A stretch of DNA of 21,075 nucleotides. Origin: Oscillospiraceae bacterium. Its GTDB lineage: Bacteria > Bacillota > Clostridia > Oscillospirales > Oscillospiraceae. The notes under the pieces were generated by a model that was given only the letters and a program-made list of their open reading frames with translations, was not told the DNA's origin and made no database searches. Positions 6,923 to 14,498 of this stretch are shown here, piece after piece. The stretch covers positions 1 to 21,075 of the forward strand of contig JAKSPP010000008.1 of assembly GCA_024404735.1 (NCBI GenBank), read 5' to 3'. Within the stretch, counting starts at the first letter, position 1. Each line of letters starts with the position of its first letter. Position numbers and translations under genes: made by a program.

Positions 6923-8122
6923 TCAGCAGGCTCCTCCTCTTATATATACTTCTCTGAGACGGTCTTTTCCCCAGAGTACGGGAACGGGATACAGGGGATT
7001 TGCCTCCTTATCCGCAAAGGCGACCATTTCATCCACATCGGAAAGCTTAATTCCCTCCATCTTCTCGGGAATACCGAGGCGGGCATTGAGCTCCTTTATC
7101 ATCTTTATAAAGAGCTTTGCGGTATCCTCGTCGCTCATTGTCTCTTTAATTACATCTGCCTTTCTTGCAAGGTCGGCAAGCTTTTTATATGCAGCCTCTC
7201 CGTACATATCCAGAACAATGGGCAGGAAAACGGCATTGGTAAGGCCGTGGGGCATATTGTACTTTCCGCTGAGAGAATGGGAAACGGCGTGAACATAGCC
7301 CACATAGGAGCGGGTGAAGGCTCTTCCCGCAAGATGAGCGGCATATATCATATTCTTCTCGGCATCTATGCTTGTGTGGTCTGCAGCAGCCTCGACATTT
7401 TCGAAAATAAGCTTCGTTGCCTTGATGGCATCGTCTCTTGTCTGCTTATTGGTGCTGCGGCCGACATAAACCTCAACTGCATGAACAAGGGCGTCCATTC
7501 CTGTTCCCGCAGCTATGTGTCGGGGAAGACTTCGCAGAGTGGAGGCATCGAGGACGGCGTATTCGGGGATAAGAGCAAAGGACATAATTGCGAATTTATG
7601 CTTTGTCTTTTCATCAACAACAACTGCAGCGAGAGTTGCCTCTGAGCCTGTTCCGGCTGTTGTGGGAATAGCAAAAAGGCACGGTATTTTTTTATGAATC
7701 TTCATAATTCCGCCAAGCTGAGCAAGGCTTCTGTCCGGACGGGCAGCCTTTGCGCCCACGGCCTTTGCCACATCAATGGGAGAGCCGCCGCCGATGCAGA
7801 TTATACAATCGCATCCGTTTGCCCTGTATATTTCATAGGCCTTCATAGCAAGCTCAATCGTGGGGTTAGGCACACATTCATCGAAAATAACATATGATAT
7901 TTCATCGCTCTGAAGGCTCTCCTGAAGAGGCTTTGCAAGGCCGAAGGACATAATGGACTTATCGGTTACTATAAGAGGACATTTTAAGCTCTGCTGCTTA
8001 AGGACAGAGGGGATGTCTCTCATATCATTGAGTATTTTCGGGTTACGGTATGGCAGAATGGGAAGGGCTATTCTGAATCCGAGCTGGAACACACGGCAAT
8101 ACACTTTTTTGGCTATATTCAT
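6923..8122 (-). CDS. Iron-containing alcohol dehydrogenase
   Basis: A 399-residue group III (Fe-ADH) dehydrogenase that reduces aldehydes or oxidises alcohols with NAD(P)(H) in the cytoplasm. The nucleotide-binding GGGSPIDVAKA motif is at 111-121 and the PTTAGTGSE motif at 153-161. Metal ligands follow the family spacing: D210 and H214 in GMDALVHAVE, H278 in GYVHAVSH, and H292 in NMPHGL. About 35 N-terminal residues precede the Rossmann-like part and include a hydrophobic, aromatic stretch ending in LPYRNPKIL. This may be an amphipathic extension but is not a cleavable signal. The gene is first of a two-gene operon with the aldehyde dehydrogenase. Its ribosome binding site is AGGAG, close to the ATG at 8122. 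Confidence 0.93.
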   Translation of the reverse strand: MNIAKKVYCRVFQLGFRIALPILPYRNPKILNDMRDIPSVLKQQSLKCPLIVTDKSIMSFGLAKPLQESLQSDEISYVIFDECVPNPTIELAMKAYEIYRANGCDCIICIGGGSPIDVAKAVGAKAARPDRSLAQLGGIMKIHKKIPCLFAIPTTAGTGSEATLAAVVVDEKTKHKFAIMSFALIPEYAVLDASTLRSLPRHIAAGTGMDALVHAVEVYVGRSTNKQTRDDAIKATKLIFENVEAAADHTSIDAEKNMIYAAHLAGRAFTRSYVGYVHAVSHSLSGKYNMPHGLTNAVFLPIVLDMYGEAAYKKLADLARKADVIKETMSDEDTAKLFIKMIKELNARLGIPEKMEGIKLSDVDEMVAFADKEANPLYPVPVLWGKDRLREVYIRGGAC

Positions 8123-8159
8123 AGGTTTTCTCCTGTTATTATCACTAAACTATCGTATA

Positions 8160-8188
8160 TTTTTACCACAAATCGGAAAAGCATTCAA
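8160..8188 (-). promoter_or_regulatory. Candidate promoter of the alcohol/aldehyde dehydrogenase operon
   Basis: Read on the minus strand: TTGAAT (8188-8183), a 17-base spacer, and TAAAAA (8165-8160), about 38 bases upstream of the ATG at 8122. Both boxes match the consensus in 4 of 6 positions, so this is the best candidate but not strong. No clear Rex-type operator was found. Confidence 0.4.
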
Positions 8189-8361
8189 CCGTTATTCTGT
8201 GCTCAAAGACAAGTTTATATTGATTCAATAAAAGAAAACATAATCTGTCGGATTATTTGCTCATAATGACGGAAAAAGTAAGCCGGAAAAGCACAATAAA
8301 TGCTCCTGTTTTCTTATATTTACAGCCAACAAAAATTTTACCCAAAAAGAAAAGTTTTTTC

Positions 8362-8390
8362 TTGACAAATCTAATCTATAGTATTAGATT
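8362..8390 (+). promoter_or_regulatory. cstA promoter with a perfect inverted repeat (operator)
   Basis: A consensus TTGACA (8362-8367), 17 bases, then TAGATT (8385-8390). A perfect 8-bp inverted repeat, AATCTAAT (8368-8375) and ATTAGATT (8383-8390) with a 7-base centre, fills the spacer and covers the -10 box. A protein bound here would block RNA polymerase, as for TetR-, MarR- or GntR-like repressors. The regulator is not in the window and the site does not match a motif I can name. Confidence 0.72.
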
Positions 8391-8414
8391 ATCTGCTTGT
8401 ATAAACAGGATGAT

Positions 8415-8463
8415 AATTGCATTTTGCAAGAAATAAACTCACGAGAAACAAGCAATTGTGCTT
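8415..8463 (+). promoter_or_regulatory. Structured leader of cstA with alternative pairings
   Basis: The leader between the promoter and the start at 8554 has a small hairpin (TTGCA 8417-8421 with TGCAA 8425-8429) and a second (AAGCA 8450-8454 with TGCTT 8459-8463). AATTGC (8415-8420) can instead pair with GCAATT (8452-8457), which would break both. No known riboswitch class was recognised, and there is no terminator hairpin with a U tract in the leader. Confidence 0.3.
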
Positions 8464-8553
8464 ATACAGGCAAGGTTAATGCATATTTTCTTATTATTCT
8501 TATTACTATTGCAGGTATTTATCATCCATTAAAAAAAGAGGAGGATATCCCAC

Positions 8554-10212
8554 ATGAACGGACTTTTGGTAATGCTTATTGCCATCGTCGTGCTGGGCGG
8601 CGCCTATCTGTTATACGGCCGCTGGCTGGCAAAAACCTGGGGAATTGACCCCAAAGCAAAGACCCCCGCTTATGAGCTGCAGGACGGAGTTGACTATGAG
8701 CCTGCAGACACCGCTGTTGTTTTCGGACATCAGTTTGCATCCATTGCAGGTGCAGGCCCCATTAACGGACCTATTCAGGCCGCAGTTTTCGGTTGGGTCC
8801 CCGTACTTCTCTGGATACTTGTCGGCGGCGTTTTCTTCGGCGCTGTACAGGACTTCTCCGCTATGTACGCATCTGTTAAGAACAAGGGTCGTACAATCGG
8901 CTACATTATCGAAGAATATATAGGAAAGCTCGGCAAGCGCCTCTTCCTTCTCTTCTGCTGGCTCTTCTGCATTCTCGTTGTCGCTGCTTTTGCCGACGTT
9001 GTTGCAGGAACCTTCAACGGCTTCAACGCCGAGGGCGCACACATTGTAGCAAACGGCTCTGTTGCAACCACCTCCATGCTCTTCATCGTTGAGGCTGTTG
9101 CTCTCGGCTGCCTGCTTCGTTTCTCCAAGCTCAACAAGTGGGTCAACACCATTATCGCAATTGCCCTTCTTGTTGCAGGTATTGCAGTCGGTCTTGCCGC
9201 TCCCATTTTCGTTAAGTCAGGCACCTGGCACATTCTCATCTTCATCTACATTCTCATTGCTTCCGTTGTTCCCGTATGGGCTCTTCTTCAGCCCCGTGAT
9301 TACCTGAACAGCTACCTTCTTGTATTCATGATTCTCGCCAGCGTTGTCGGCGTTGTAATCACCAATCCCAGCATCAACCTCCCCGCTTTCACCAGCTTCA
9401 AGGTTGAGGGCATGGGCAACATGTTCCCTGTTCTCTTTGTTACCATCGCATGCGGTGCTGTTTCCGGTTTCCACAGCCTTGTTTCCTCCGGTACAGCCTC
9501 CAAGCAGATTAAGAATGAGAAGCACATGCTTCCCGTTTCCTATGGTGCAATGCTCCTTGAGTCCATGCTCGCAGTTATCGCTCTTATCGCTGTTGCAAGC
9601 TTTGCAACCGGCGAGGCTGCTGCTGCAGGCTACAACACCCCCGCACAGATTTTCGCCGGCGGCGTTGCAAACTTCCTTGCTGAGCTCGGACTTCCCCACA
9701 ACGTAATCTTCACCCTCATCAACCTCGCAGTTTCCGCCTTTGCTCTTACCTCTCTCGACTCCGTTGCACGTATCGGCAGACTTTCCTTCCAGGAGCTCTT
9801 CCTCGATTCCAGCATCGATGACGATAAGATGGAGCCCTGGCGCAAGGTTCTTACCAATAAGTACTTCGCAACCATTATCACCCTCGTACTTGCTTACCTT
9901 CTTGCAAAGCTCGGCTACAAGAACATCTGGCCTCTCTTCGGCTCTGCAAACCAGCTCCTCAGTGCTCTTGCTCTTATCGCCTGCGCTGTTTACTTCAAGA
10001 AGACAGACCGCAAGGGCTGGATGCTCTGGGTTCCCATGGTTATCATGCTCTGCGTAACTCTTACCGCTCTTGTACAGAAGATTATCAGCCTCATCGGCAA
10101 TCCCACTCCCGGCAATCTTCTCCAGCTTGCATTCGCTATCGCCCTTACAATTCTCGGCGTTATCGTTGCAGCCCTCGGTGTAAAGCGTCTTACCGAGACC
10201 AAGAAGGCATAA
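8554..10212 (+). CDS. cstA: CstA-family carbon starvation protein (peptide/pyruvate transporter)
   Basis: A 552-residue polytopic inner-membrane protein with roughly 14-16 hydrophobic segments. The N-terminal part has the CstA signature FGHQFASIAGAGPINGPIQAA (here residues about 56-76) followed by WILVGGVFFGAVQDF. The C-terminal part has the conserved FQELF and GSANQLLSALAL segments. E. coli CstA (about 700 residues) and BtsT/CstA relatives import peptides or pyruvate; this shorter form is common in Firmicutes, and its substrate is not evident from sequence. A strong GAGGAGG (8538-8544) lies 9 bases upstream of the ATG. The gene is monocistronic, with a palindrome-bearing promoter and a strong terminator. 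Codon use is heavily biased to C-ending codons, suggesting high expression. It lies tail to tail with the CoA-transferase operon, so a metabolic link is possible but only inferred. Confidence 0.94.
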   Translation: MNGLLVMLIAIVVLGGAYLLYGRWLAKTWGIDPKAKTPAYELQDGVDYEPADTAVVFGHQFASIAGAGPINGPIQAAVFGWVPVLLWILVGGVFFGAVQDFSAMYASVKNKGRTIGYIIEEYIGKLGKRLFLLFCWLFCILVVAAFADVVAGTFNGFNAEGAHIVANGSVATTSMLFIVEAVALGCLLRFSKLNKWVNTIIAIALLVAGIAVGLAAPIFVKSGTWHILIFIYILIASVVPVWALLQPRDYLNSYLLVFMILASVVGVVITNPSINLPAFTSFKVEGMGNMFPVLFVTIACGAVSGFHSLVSSGTASKQIKNEKHMLPVSYGAMLLESMLAVIALIAVASFATGEAAAAGYNTPAQIFAGGVANFLAELGLPHNVIFTLINLAVSAFALTSLDSVARIGRLSFQELFLDSSIDDDKMEPWRKVLTNKYFATIITLVLAYLLAKLGYKNIWPLFGSANQLLSALALIACAVYFKKTDRKGWMLWVPMVIMLCVTLTALVQKIISLIGNPTPGNLLQLAFAIALTILGVIVAALGVKRLTETKKA

Positions 10213-10245
10213 GCCCTTCCGGCTGAGAAATAACCACAAACATAG

Positions 10246-10290
10246 AAACAACCTCTGCAGAGTAAAAATCCGCAGAGGTTGTTTTTTATT
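10246..10290. terminator. Bidirectional terminator between cstA and the CoA-transferase operon
   Basis: A perfect 13-bp stem (AAACAACCTCTGC at 10246-10258 with GCAGAGGTTGTTT at 10272-10284) and a 13-base loop, followed by TTTATT on the plus strand. On the minus strand a shorter U-rich run follows. It serves cstA (stop 10212) and the CoA-transferase gene (stop 10303). Confidence 0.92.
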
Positions 10291-10302
10291 ATATTGGCTT
10301 TA

Positions 10303-11916
10303 TCAGCCGATAATCTCGTCCTTGATTCCCATAACCTCGGGCTTAAAGAGTCTTGCATCCATAAGCTTAAGGTCCTTGGAGATAAGAGGCTTGAATGCCA
10401 TCTTATCAAGAACATCTCTGTTAAGGTCAACACCGGGTGCAATCTCGATGAGCTCAAGACCGTCGGGAGTGAGTCTGAATACAGCACGCTCGGTTATGTA
10501 CATAACCTCCTGGCCGAGCTTCCGAGCATACTCACCGGAGAAGGTAATCTGCTCAACATTCTTTACGAACTTAACATCGCCGTCGGAGATGATATTAAGA
10601 CCGCCGTCTGCACACTCGATATTTGCCTTGAGGCCCTTTGCCTTGTTGGTGGCAGTGAAGTTACCCATAAGGAAGAGCTTCTTTGCATTCTGGGAAATAT
10701 CGATGTATCCGCCGGCACCGATAGAACGGCCTGCGAACTTGGAAACGTTTACATTACCGTGCTCGTCAAACTCGGCACCGCCGAGGAAGGCCATATCAAG
10801 CATACCGCCGTCATACATATCAATGGTATCGGTCTGTGAGAAGATGCAGTCGGCATTGGCAACACCGGGGAAGGAAAGCCCCTCCTGAACCTGACCGCCC
10901 ATAGGGCCAGACTCGACAGAGCAGGTAAGGAAGCTGCTCATTCCCTCTTCTGCGGCAATGGAGCCTATTCCGGAGGGAATACCGGAGCCGAGGTTTACAA
11001 TAACGCCGGGACGAAGCTCCATGGCTGCGCGGCGGGCAATTACCTTACGCATGGTAAGGGGCAGAACCTTTGTTGCGTTGCCGGCCAGCTTCTGCTCACC
11101 GGAGAGCTCGGGACGGTACTTCATTGTTGCATAGCACTGACGGCTGTTCATGGGATCCTCGGCAACAACGATGTAATCAACAAGCTTGTTATGGATACGG
11201 ATGTCACGGGTCTTGAGGGAGTTGCGGGGAACAACAGCCTCAACCTGAGCAATAACGATACCGCCGTTGTTGTGTGCGGCAACCGCAACCTCAAGCTCTG
11301 TACCTACAATACCCTCGTGAATCATGGAGAGGTTTCCGTCTTCATCGGCATAGGTTGCGCGGATAAAGGCAACATCTGCGGGGGGAGTCTTGTAGAAGAG
11401 GTACTCCTCGCCGTCGATATTCATAAGCTCAACAACCTTCATTCCGTCCTTGGACTTCTGGTTGAAGCAGCATCCGTCATTTCGGGGATCTGCAAAGGTG
11501 TGAAGACCTACCTTTGTGAGAAGTCCGGGACGCTTGCCTGCGGCACAGCGGAAAAGGTTGCACATAACTCCCATGGGAGGCATATAGCAGAAGATTTCGT
11601 TTCTGTCTGCCATATATGCAAGAGCATGAGCATCGGTAAGATTACCTACCCAGAGGGTCTTAATCAAGCCGGGGGCACGCATCTTGTTGGGGCCCAGGTT
11701 AAAGCCCTTGTAGGGCTCCATGGAGTCGGTCTTATCGCCGGGGGTAATTCCGCATACGAATGTAATATCCTTGGGGTGACCCTCACGCTCATAGCGGTCG
11801 GCAAGACCGGAATAGAGCTCTTCGGGAGAACCGAGAGAGCCGAAGCCGCCGGATATAACGGCGCACTCGTCGGGAATTAAGCTCATTGCCTCTTCAAGGC
11901 TTACAAATTTAGACAT
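10303..11916 (-). CDS. Single-chain family I CoA-transferase (3-ketoacid / short-chain acyl type)
   Basis: Moves CoA between an acyl-CoA donor and a free carboxylic acid through a glutamyl-CoA thioester. The 537-residue chain joins both CoA_trans halves (PF01144), as in YdiF and propionate CoA-transferase. The alpha half contains the GGFGSLGSPEEL glycine loop (23-34). The beta half starts around residue 290 with VNLGSGIPSG (307-316) and TCSVESGPMGG, giving E335 as the expected catalytic Glu. It is the last gene of the operon and starts 25 bases after the cupin gene, with AAAGGAT upstream. In this context the likely job is to move CoA from the acyl-CoA made by the cleavage enzyme onto acetoacetate, or onto the incoming acid. 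Which acid it prefers cannot be read from sequence. Confidence 0.93.
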   Translation of the reverse strand: MSKFVSLEEAMSLIPDECAVISGGFGSLGSPEELYSGLADRYEREGHPKDITFVCGITPGDKTDSMEPYKGFNLGPNKMRAPGLIKTLWVGNLTDAHALAYMADRNEIFCYMPPMGVMCNLFRCAAGKRPGLLTKVGLHTFADPRNDGCCFNQKSKDGMKVVELMNIDGEEYLFYKTPPADVAFIRATYADEDGNLSMIHEGIVGTELEVAVAAHNNGGIVIAQVEAVVPRNSLKTRDIRIHNKLVDYIVVAEDPMNSRQCYATMKYRPELSGEQKLAGNATKVLPLTMRKVIARRAAMELRPGVIVNLGSGIPSGIGSIAAEEGMSSFLTCSVESGPMGGQVQEGLSFPGVANADCIFSQTDTIDMYDGGMLDMAFLGGAEFDEHGNVNVSKFAGRSIGAGGYIDISQNAKKLFLMGNFTATNKAKGLKANIECADGGLNIISDGDVKFVKNVEQITFSGEYARKLGQEVMYITERAVFRLTPDGLELIEIAPGVDLNRDVLDKMAFKPLISKDLKLMDARLFKPEVMGIKDEIIG

Positions 11917-11941
11917 AGGTTATATCCTTTTTCCAATCTGA

Positions 11942-12400
11942 TTATCTGTATGTGGAATCCTCGTCGTAGGAATCCTTCATAACGATGGAGCAATGGAAGA
12001 TAGGTCTGTCAACTCTGAGGATACGCATAGGATTGTGACGGAGACCTGCGGGAACATAAATCATAGTGGACTTTGTGAGAAGGTGGGGCTCGCCCTCGAT
12101 GGAGAACTCAATCTCGCCGCCGAGGTCATAGGGGTTCTTCTCATCGGAGGAGAAGAAGCAGACGAGCTCACTGGTATCGTCATGCTTGTGCTCGGTGAAA
12201 ATGGGGTCACGCTCGGGAACGGCAGTGTACCATGCGGTATTCATCTGGAAAGCACCGGGGCATACATTTCCGTCCATCCAGAGAATACGATGGGCAAACT
12301 TATCGTAAATCTTCTTGAAATCTCCGTCCATTGCGGGGCCGGGAGAGGTCTGAACAAAATACTTGGCGAACTCGCCGCCTTCGTTATTCATGAAAGCCAT
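11942..12400 (-). CDS. Small single-domain cupin of unknown function
   Basis: A 152-residue protein with both cupin motifs. Motif 1 is HKHDDTSE, giving H71, H73 and E78. Motif 2 is VPAGLRHNP, giving H122. This is the standard 3-His/1-Glu metal site (usually Fe, Mn, Zn or Ni). The sequence between them, EKNPYDLGGEIEFSIEGE, forms the usual beta strands. An N-terminal extension of about 40 residues contains several aromatic residues and no signal peptide. It sits in the middle of the beta-keto acid operon, 25 bases from each neighbour, with AAGGAG upstream of the ATG, so it should be made with the catabolic enzymes. Possible roles are an isomerase, lyase or decarboxylase acting on the substrate or an intermediate, or a metabolite sensor. 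None can be chosen from sequence. Confidence 0.88.
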   Translation of the reverse strand: MAFMNNEGGEFAKYFVQTSPGPAMDGDFKKIYDKFAHRILWMDGNVCPGAFQMNTAWYTAVPERDPIFTEHKHDDTSELVCFFSSDEKNPYDLGGEIEFSIEGEPHLLTKSTMIYVPAGLRHNPMRILRVDRPIFHCSIVMKDSYDEDSTYR

Positions 12401-12425
12401 ATCTAATCTCCTTAATTATTATTGA

Positions 12426-13385
12426 TTACTTGCACTCTTCGGTGGGAAGGGGCCAGTTAATGAAGCCCCAGTAGGGAGCATTAACCTTCTTCTGGTACTC
12501 GACCATATCAACGCCGTTCCAGTCATAGAAGCCCTTCTTGGTGGGAGACTTTGCACCCCAGGCATCCTCGCTCTCTGCCTTCTCGCGAATTGCGGCAGGA
12601 GCACCGTCCCAGCGGGGAAGGATGGGGAATACGGCATTGCAGGTGGTGATATTGAGCTTGTAGCCGCCGTTATCGAAGTGATCGAAAATTCCGATGGAGC
12701 TGTAACGGGGGCAGAAGCTGTAATTCAGGCAGTTATCGATGTCCTTGGGATCGCAGACGCCCTGCTCAACAAGGTTGAGTGCTGCGGCCCAAAGAGCAAA
12801 CTGGAGGTAGTTTCCGATGAATCCGGGGTTGGGCTTCTTGAGAGTGGAGGGCTTTCTGTCAAGCTTGGCAAGGACCTCCTTGACGTAATCAACAACACCG
12901 TCGGCGGTCTTCTCGGAGTAGCAAAGCTCAAAGTAAGGAACCATGTGAACGGGGTTGAAGGGATGGGTTACGATGATTCTGTCGGCATACTTTTCAGCAG
13001 CGGAAGCAAGAGCATCGGGAAGGATGGAGGAGGAGCAGGAGCCGATTGCCTTAACATTGGGGCAGTTTTCCTCAATCTGCTTAAAGCACTCTCTCTTCAT
13101 ATCGAGATTCTCGGCAATAGCCTCGAAAATGAACTCGCACTCGGCAAGTCCGGCGTAGCTTGTGGAGAACTTGAGGTAGCTTGCGCAGATGTTTGCCTGC
13201 TCTTTTGTGAGAATGCCCTGAGCAATCATCTCATCGTACATTCTGTCATAATCTGCCTTGTACTGAGGAATCTTTGCCTCATTTCTGACATAGCAGATGG
13301 TCTTATAGCCGTGCATTGTGGAAAGAACGGCGGTGGAGTTGCCGATCATTCCGAGACCTACAATGCCTATTACCAGATCATTCAT
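12426..13385 (-). CDS. 3-hydroxyacyl-CoA dehydrogenase-fold oxidoreductase (3-hydroxy acid dehydrogenase)
   Basis: NAD(P)-dependent oxidation of a 3-hydroxyl to a 3-keto group is expected. Residues 7-17 carry the Rossmann loop GIVGLGMIGNS (GxGxxG). HPFNP at 141-145 holds the catalytic His141, with E153 as its partner, and SCSSS (116-120) precedes it. The C-terminal helical domain starts near KPNPGFIGNYLQ. The 319-residue length matches this fold, which includes carnitine 3-dehydrogenase and lambda-crystallin/gulonate dehydrogenase as well as CoA-dependent enzymes such as Hbd. Because the next enzyme in the operon acts on free 3-keto acids, I infer a free 3-hydroxy acid as substrate. The last about 75 residues are rich in Trp and Pro and are longer than in Hbd. 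It follows the cleavage-enzyme gene after 93 bases that contain a strong hairpin, with AAAGGAAA upstream of the start. Confidence 0.9.
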   Translation of the reverse strand: MNDLVIGIVGLGMIGNSTAVLSTMHGYKTICYVRNEAKIPQYKADYDRMYDEMIAQGILTKEQANICASYLKFSTSYAGLAECEFIFEAIAENLDMKRECFKQIEENCPNVKAIGSCSSSILPDALASAAEKYADRIIVTHPFNPVHMVPYFELCYSEKTADGVVDYVKEVLAKLDRKPSTLKKPNPGFIGNYLQFALWAAALNLVEQGVCDPKDIDNCLNYSFCPRYSSIGIFDHFDNGGYKLNITTCNAVFPILPRWDGAPAAIREKAESEDAWGAKSPTKKGFYDWNGVDMVEYQKKVNAPYWGFINWPLPTEECK

Positions 13386-13410
13386 TATGATTTTCCTTTC
13401 AATTTCAAAT

Positions 13411-13436
13411 AAGGCCCCGGTATCTGCCGGGGCCTT
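13411..13436 (-). other. Intercistronic GC-rich hairpin
   Basis: A perfect 10-bp stem, AAGGCCCCGG (13411-13420) with CCGGGGCCTT (13427-13436), and a 6-base loop, between the stop of the cleavage-enzyme gene and the start of the dehydrogenase gene. On the transcribed minus strand it is followed by mixed sequence rather than a U run, so it is more likely an mRNA processing or stability element, or a weak attenuator, than a full terminator. Confidence 0.75.
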
Positions 13437-13478
13437 ACGAAGTTTTATTGTTAAGCCCTTACAGGCCTCCCGTAATTA

Positions 13479-14423
13479 TCAGATGTTGCCTCTTACGTGA
13501 GCGGTGTCCTTGAGACGTGCAATGCCGAGCATATCACGTGCCTCATCGGGAGTCATAACTTCCATATCGAGCTCGTGGATGATGCGAACGATACGATCAA
13601 CAAGCTGAGCATTGGACTCTGCAGGCTGATGGTAGCTGTAGTTGATGTTGTCCTCCATACCGGTACGGATGCCGGTACCACGGAGCATTGCGTAAACGGT
13701 ACCGGTGAGCTGAGTTGCGCCGATAGCCATGGTGGTTACATCGATGGGCTTCTTAACCTGTGCAGCCTGTGCAGCGGAGAGGCAGAGGTTGTACATGAAG
13801 TCGATGTTCTGCTGAGTGCAGGAGATAGCACCCTGAGAAACCTTATCCATACCCATAACGAGGGTGAGGGATACGGGATCGTCAAGAACTCCGGCGGGGT
13901 AGAGATATCTGAAAACATCCTCGATAGCGGTGGGATCGAAAACCTCGATTTCGGCCTTGATGCCCATATCCTTGATGCGCTGAGCGGTCTTTACGAGCCA
14001 CTTGCGGGTCCACATGTATATGAACTCGAGCTCACCCCAGGTGGTGGTCATAAGAGAGCAGTCAAGAGAGCACATCTCGGGCCAGCAGTTGGGATCCTTC
14101 ATATCGAGAACGCCGAGGCCGTCATCGGTCTGAGCGTTGTCACGGGTTGCGGGAGCGGAGGAGTTCTGAACGATGATACCGTGATCACCGCACTTTGCGC
14201 GGATACCTGCGTTGATTTCTGCAAAAATCTCACCGTCGTTGCAGGACTTGCCGGCCTTGTTGCGGGCGTGGCAGTGAACGATGGTTGCACCGGAGTTGAA
14301 GCAGTCATAAGCGGAAGCGATGATTTCATCGGGCTGCTCGGGAAGGTTGGGGTTCTGATCCTTACCCTGGAAGTTACCGGTCTGAGCGACGGTTAAACAA
14401 ACTTTTCTTTTTTCGAAAGCCAT
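13479..14423 (-). CDS. Beta-keto acid cleavage enzyme (BKACE, DUF849)
   Basis: BKACE enzymes condense a 3-keto acid with acetyl-CoA and release acetoacetate plus the CoA ester of the shortened acid. The 314-residue product has the family pattern: NPNLPEQPDEIIASA near 24-38, the zinc ligands H50 and H52 in VHCHAR, and RTGMEDN with R253 and E257-D258, matching the R...ED of the lysine-fermentation enzyme Kce. It is about 38 residues longer than Kce (about 276), with roughly 23 extra residues between the two metal motifs, so it is probably not Kce itself. BKACE specificities differ widely (for example 5-amino-3-oxohexanoate and dehydrocarnitine), and the partner here is a dehydrogenase of the carnitine-dehydrogenase fold. 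It is first in the operon, with AAGGAAAGGAACC upstream and a strong promoter. Confidence 0.92.
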   Translation of the reverse strand: MAFEKRKVCLTVAQTGNFQGKDQNPNLPEQPDEIIASAYDCFNSGATIVHCHARNKAGKSCNDGEIFAEINAGIRAKCGDHGIIVQNSSAPATRDNAQTDDGLGVLDMKDPNCWPEMCSLDCSLMTTTWGELEFIYMWTRKWLVKTAQRIKDMGIKAEIEVFDPTAIEDVFRYLYPAGVLDDPVSLTLVMGMDKVSQGAISCTQQNIDFMYNLCLSAAQAAQVKKPIDVTTMAIGATQLTGTVYAMLRGTGIRTGMEDNINYSYHQPAESNAQLVDRIVRIIHELDMEVMTPDEARDMLGIARLKDTAHVRGNI

Positions 14424-14498
14424 GGTGTTTGGTTCCTTTCCTTGTGTCGTTTATAAATAATATTTATTATTTGCGATAGAAACAGATATAGCTTTATA

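Larger units (their letters stand above)
8123..8553. other. Divergent intergenic region between the alcohol dehydrogenase gene and cstA
   Basis: A 431-base A+T-rich region without a convincing gene. It holds the probable minus-strand promoter of the alcohol dehydrogenase operon near 8160-8188, about 170 bases of featureless A+T-rich DNA, then the plus-strand cstA promoter with its inverted repeat (8362-8390) and a roughly 155-base cstA leader with small inverted repeats. Confidence 0.8.

Noticed and set aside
8123..8160. A possible Rex operator ahead of the alcohol dehydrogenase gene
   Set aside because: The GTTATTATCACTAAAC stretch has only 3-base matching ends and does not fit the TTGT...ACAA Rex pattern.
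8397..8648. An 83-codon frame covering the cstA leader
   Set aside because: It overlaps the cstA start in another frame, begins at the expected transcription start without a ribosome binding site, and looks like chance coding in the leader.
9217..10251. A 344-codon minus-strand frame opposite cstA
   Set aside because: The translation is rich in Cys, Gly and Glu in a pattern expected from the complement of C-ending codons; the plus-strand frame is a clear membrane transporter.
10279..11880. Plus-strand frames (186 and 229 codons) opposite the CoA-transferase gene
   Set aside because: They lie opposite conserved CoA-transferase motifs, one starts within a terminator, and neither resembles a known protein.
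12678..13412. A 244-codon plus-strand frame opposite the dehydrogenase gene
   Set aside because: It is antisense to a gene with GxGxxG and HPFNP motifs and has no supporting signals.
13497..14396. A 299-codon open frame on the plus strand opposite the BKACE gene
   Set aside because: It lies entirely antisense to a gene with clear active-site motifs, has no recognisable domain or ribosome binding site, and arises from the strong codon bias of the real gene.
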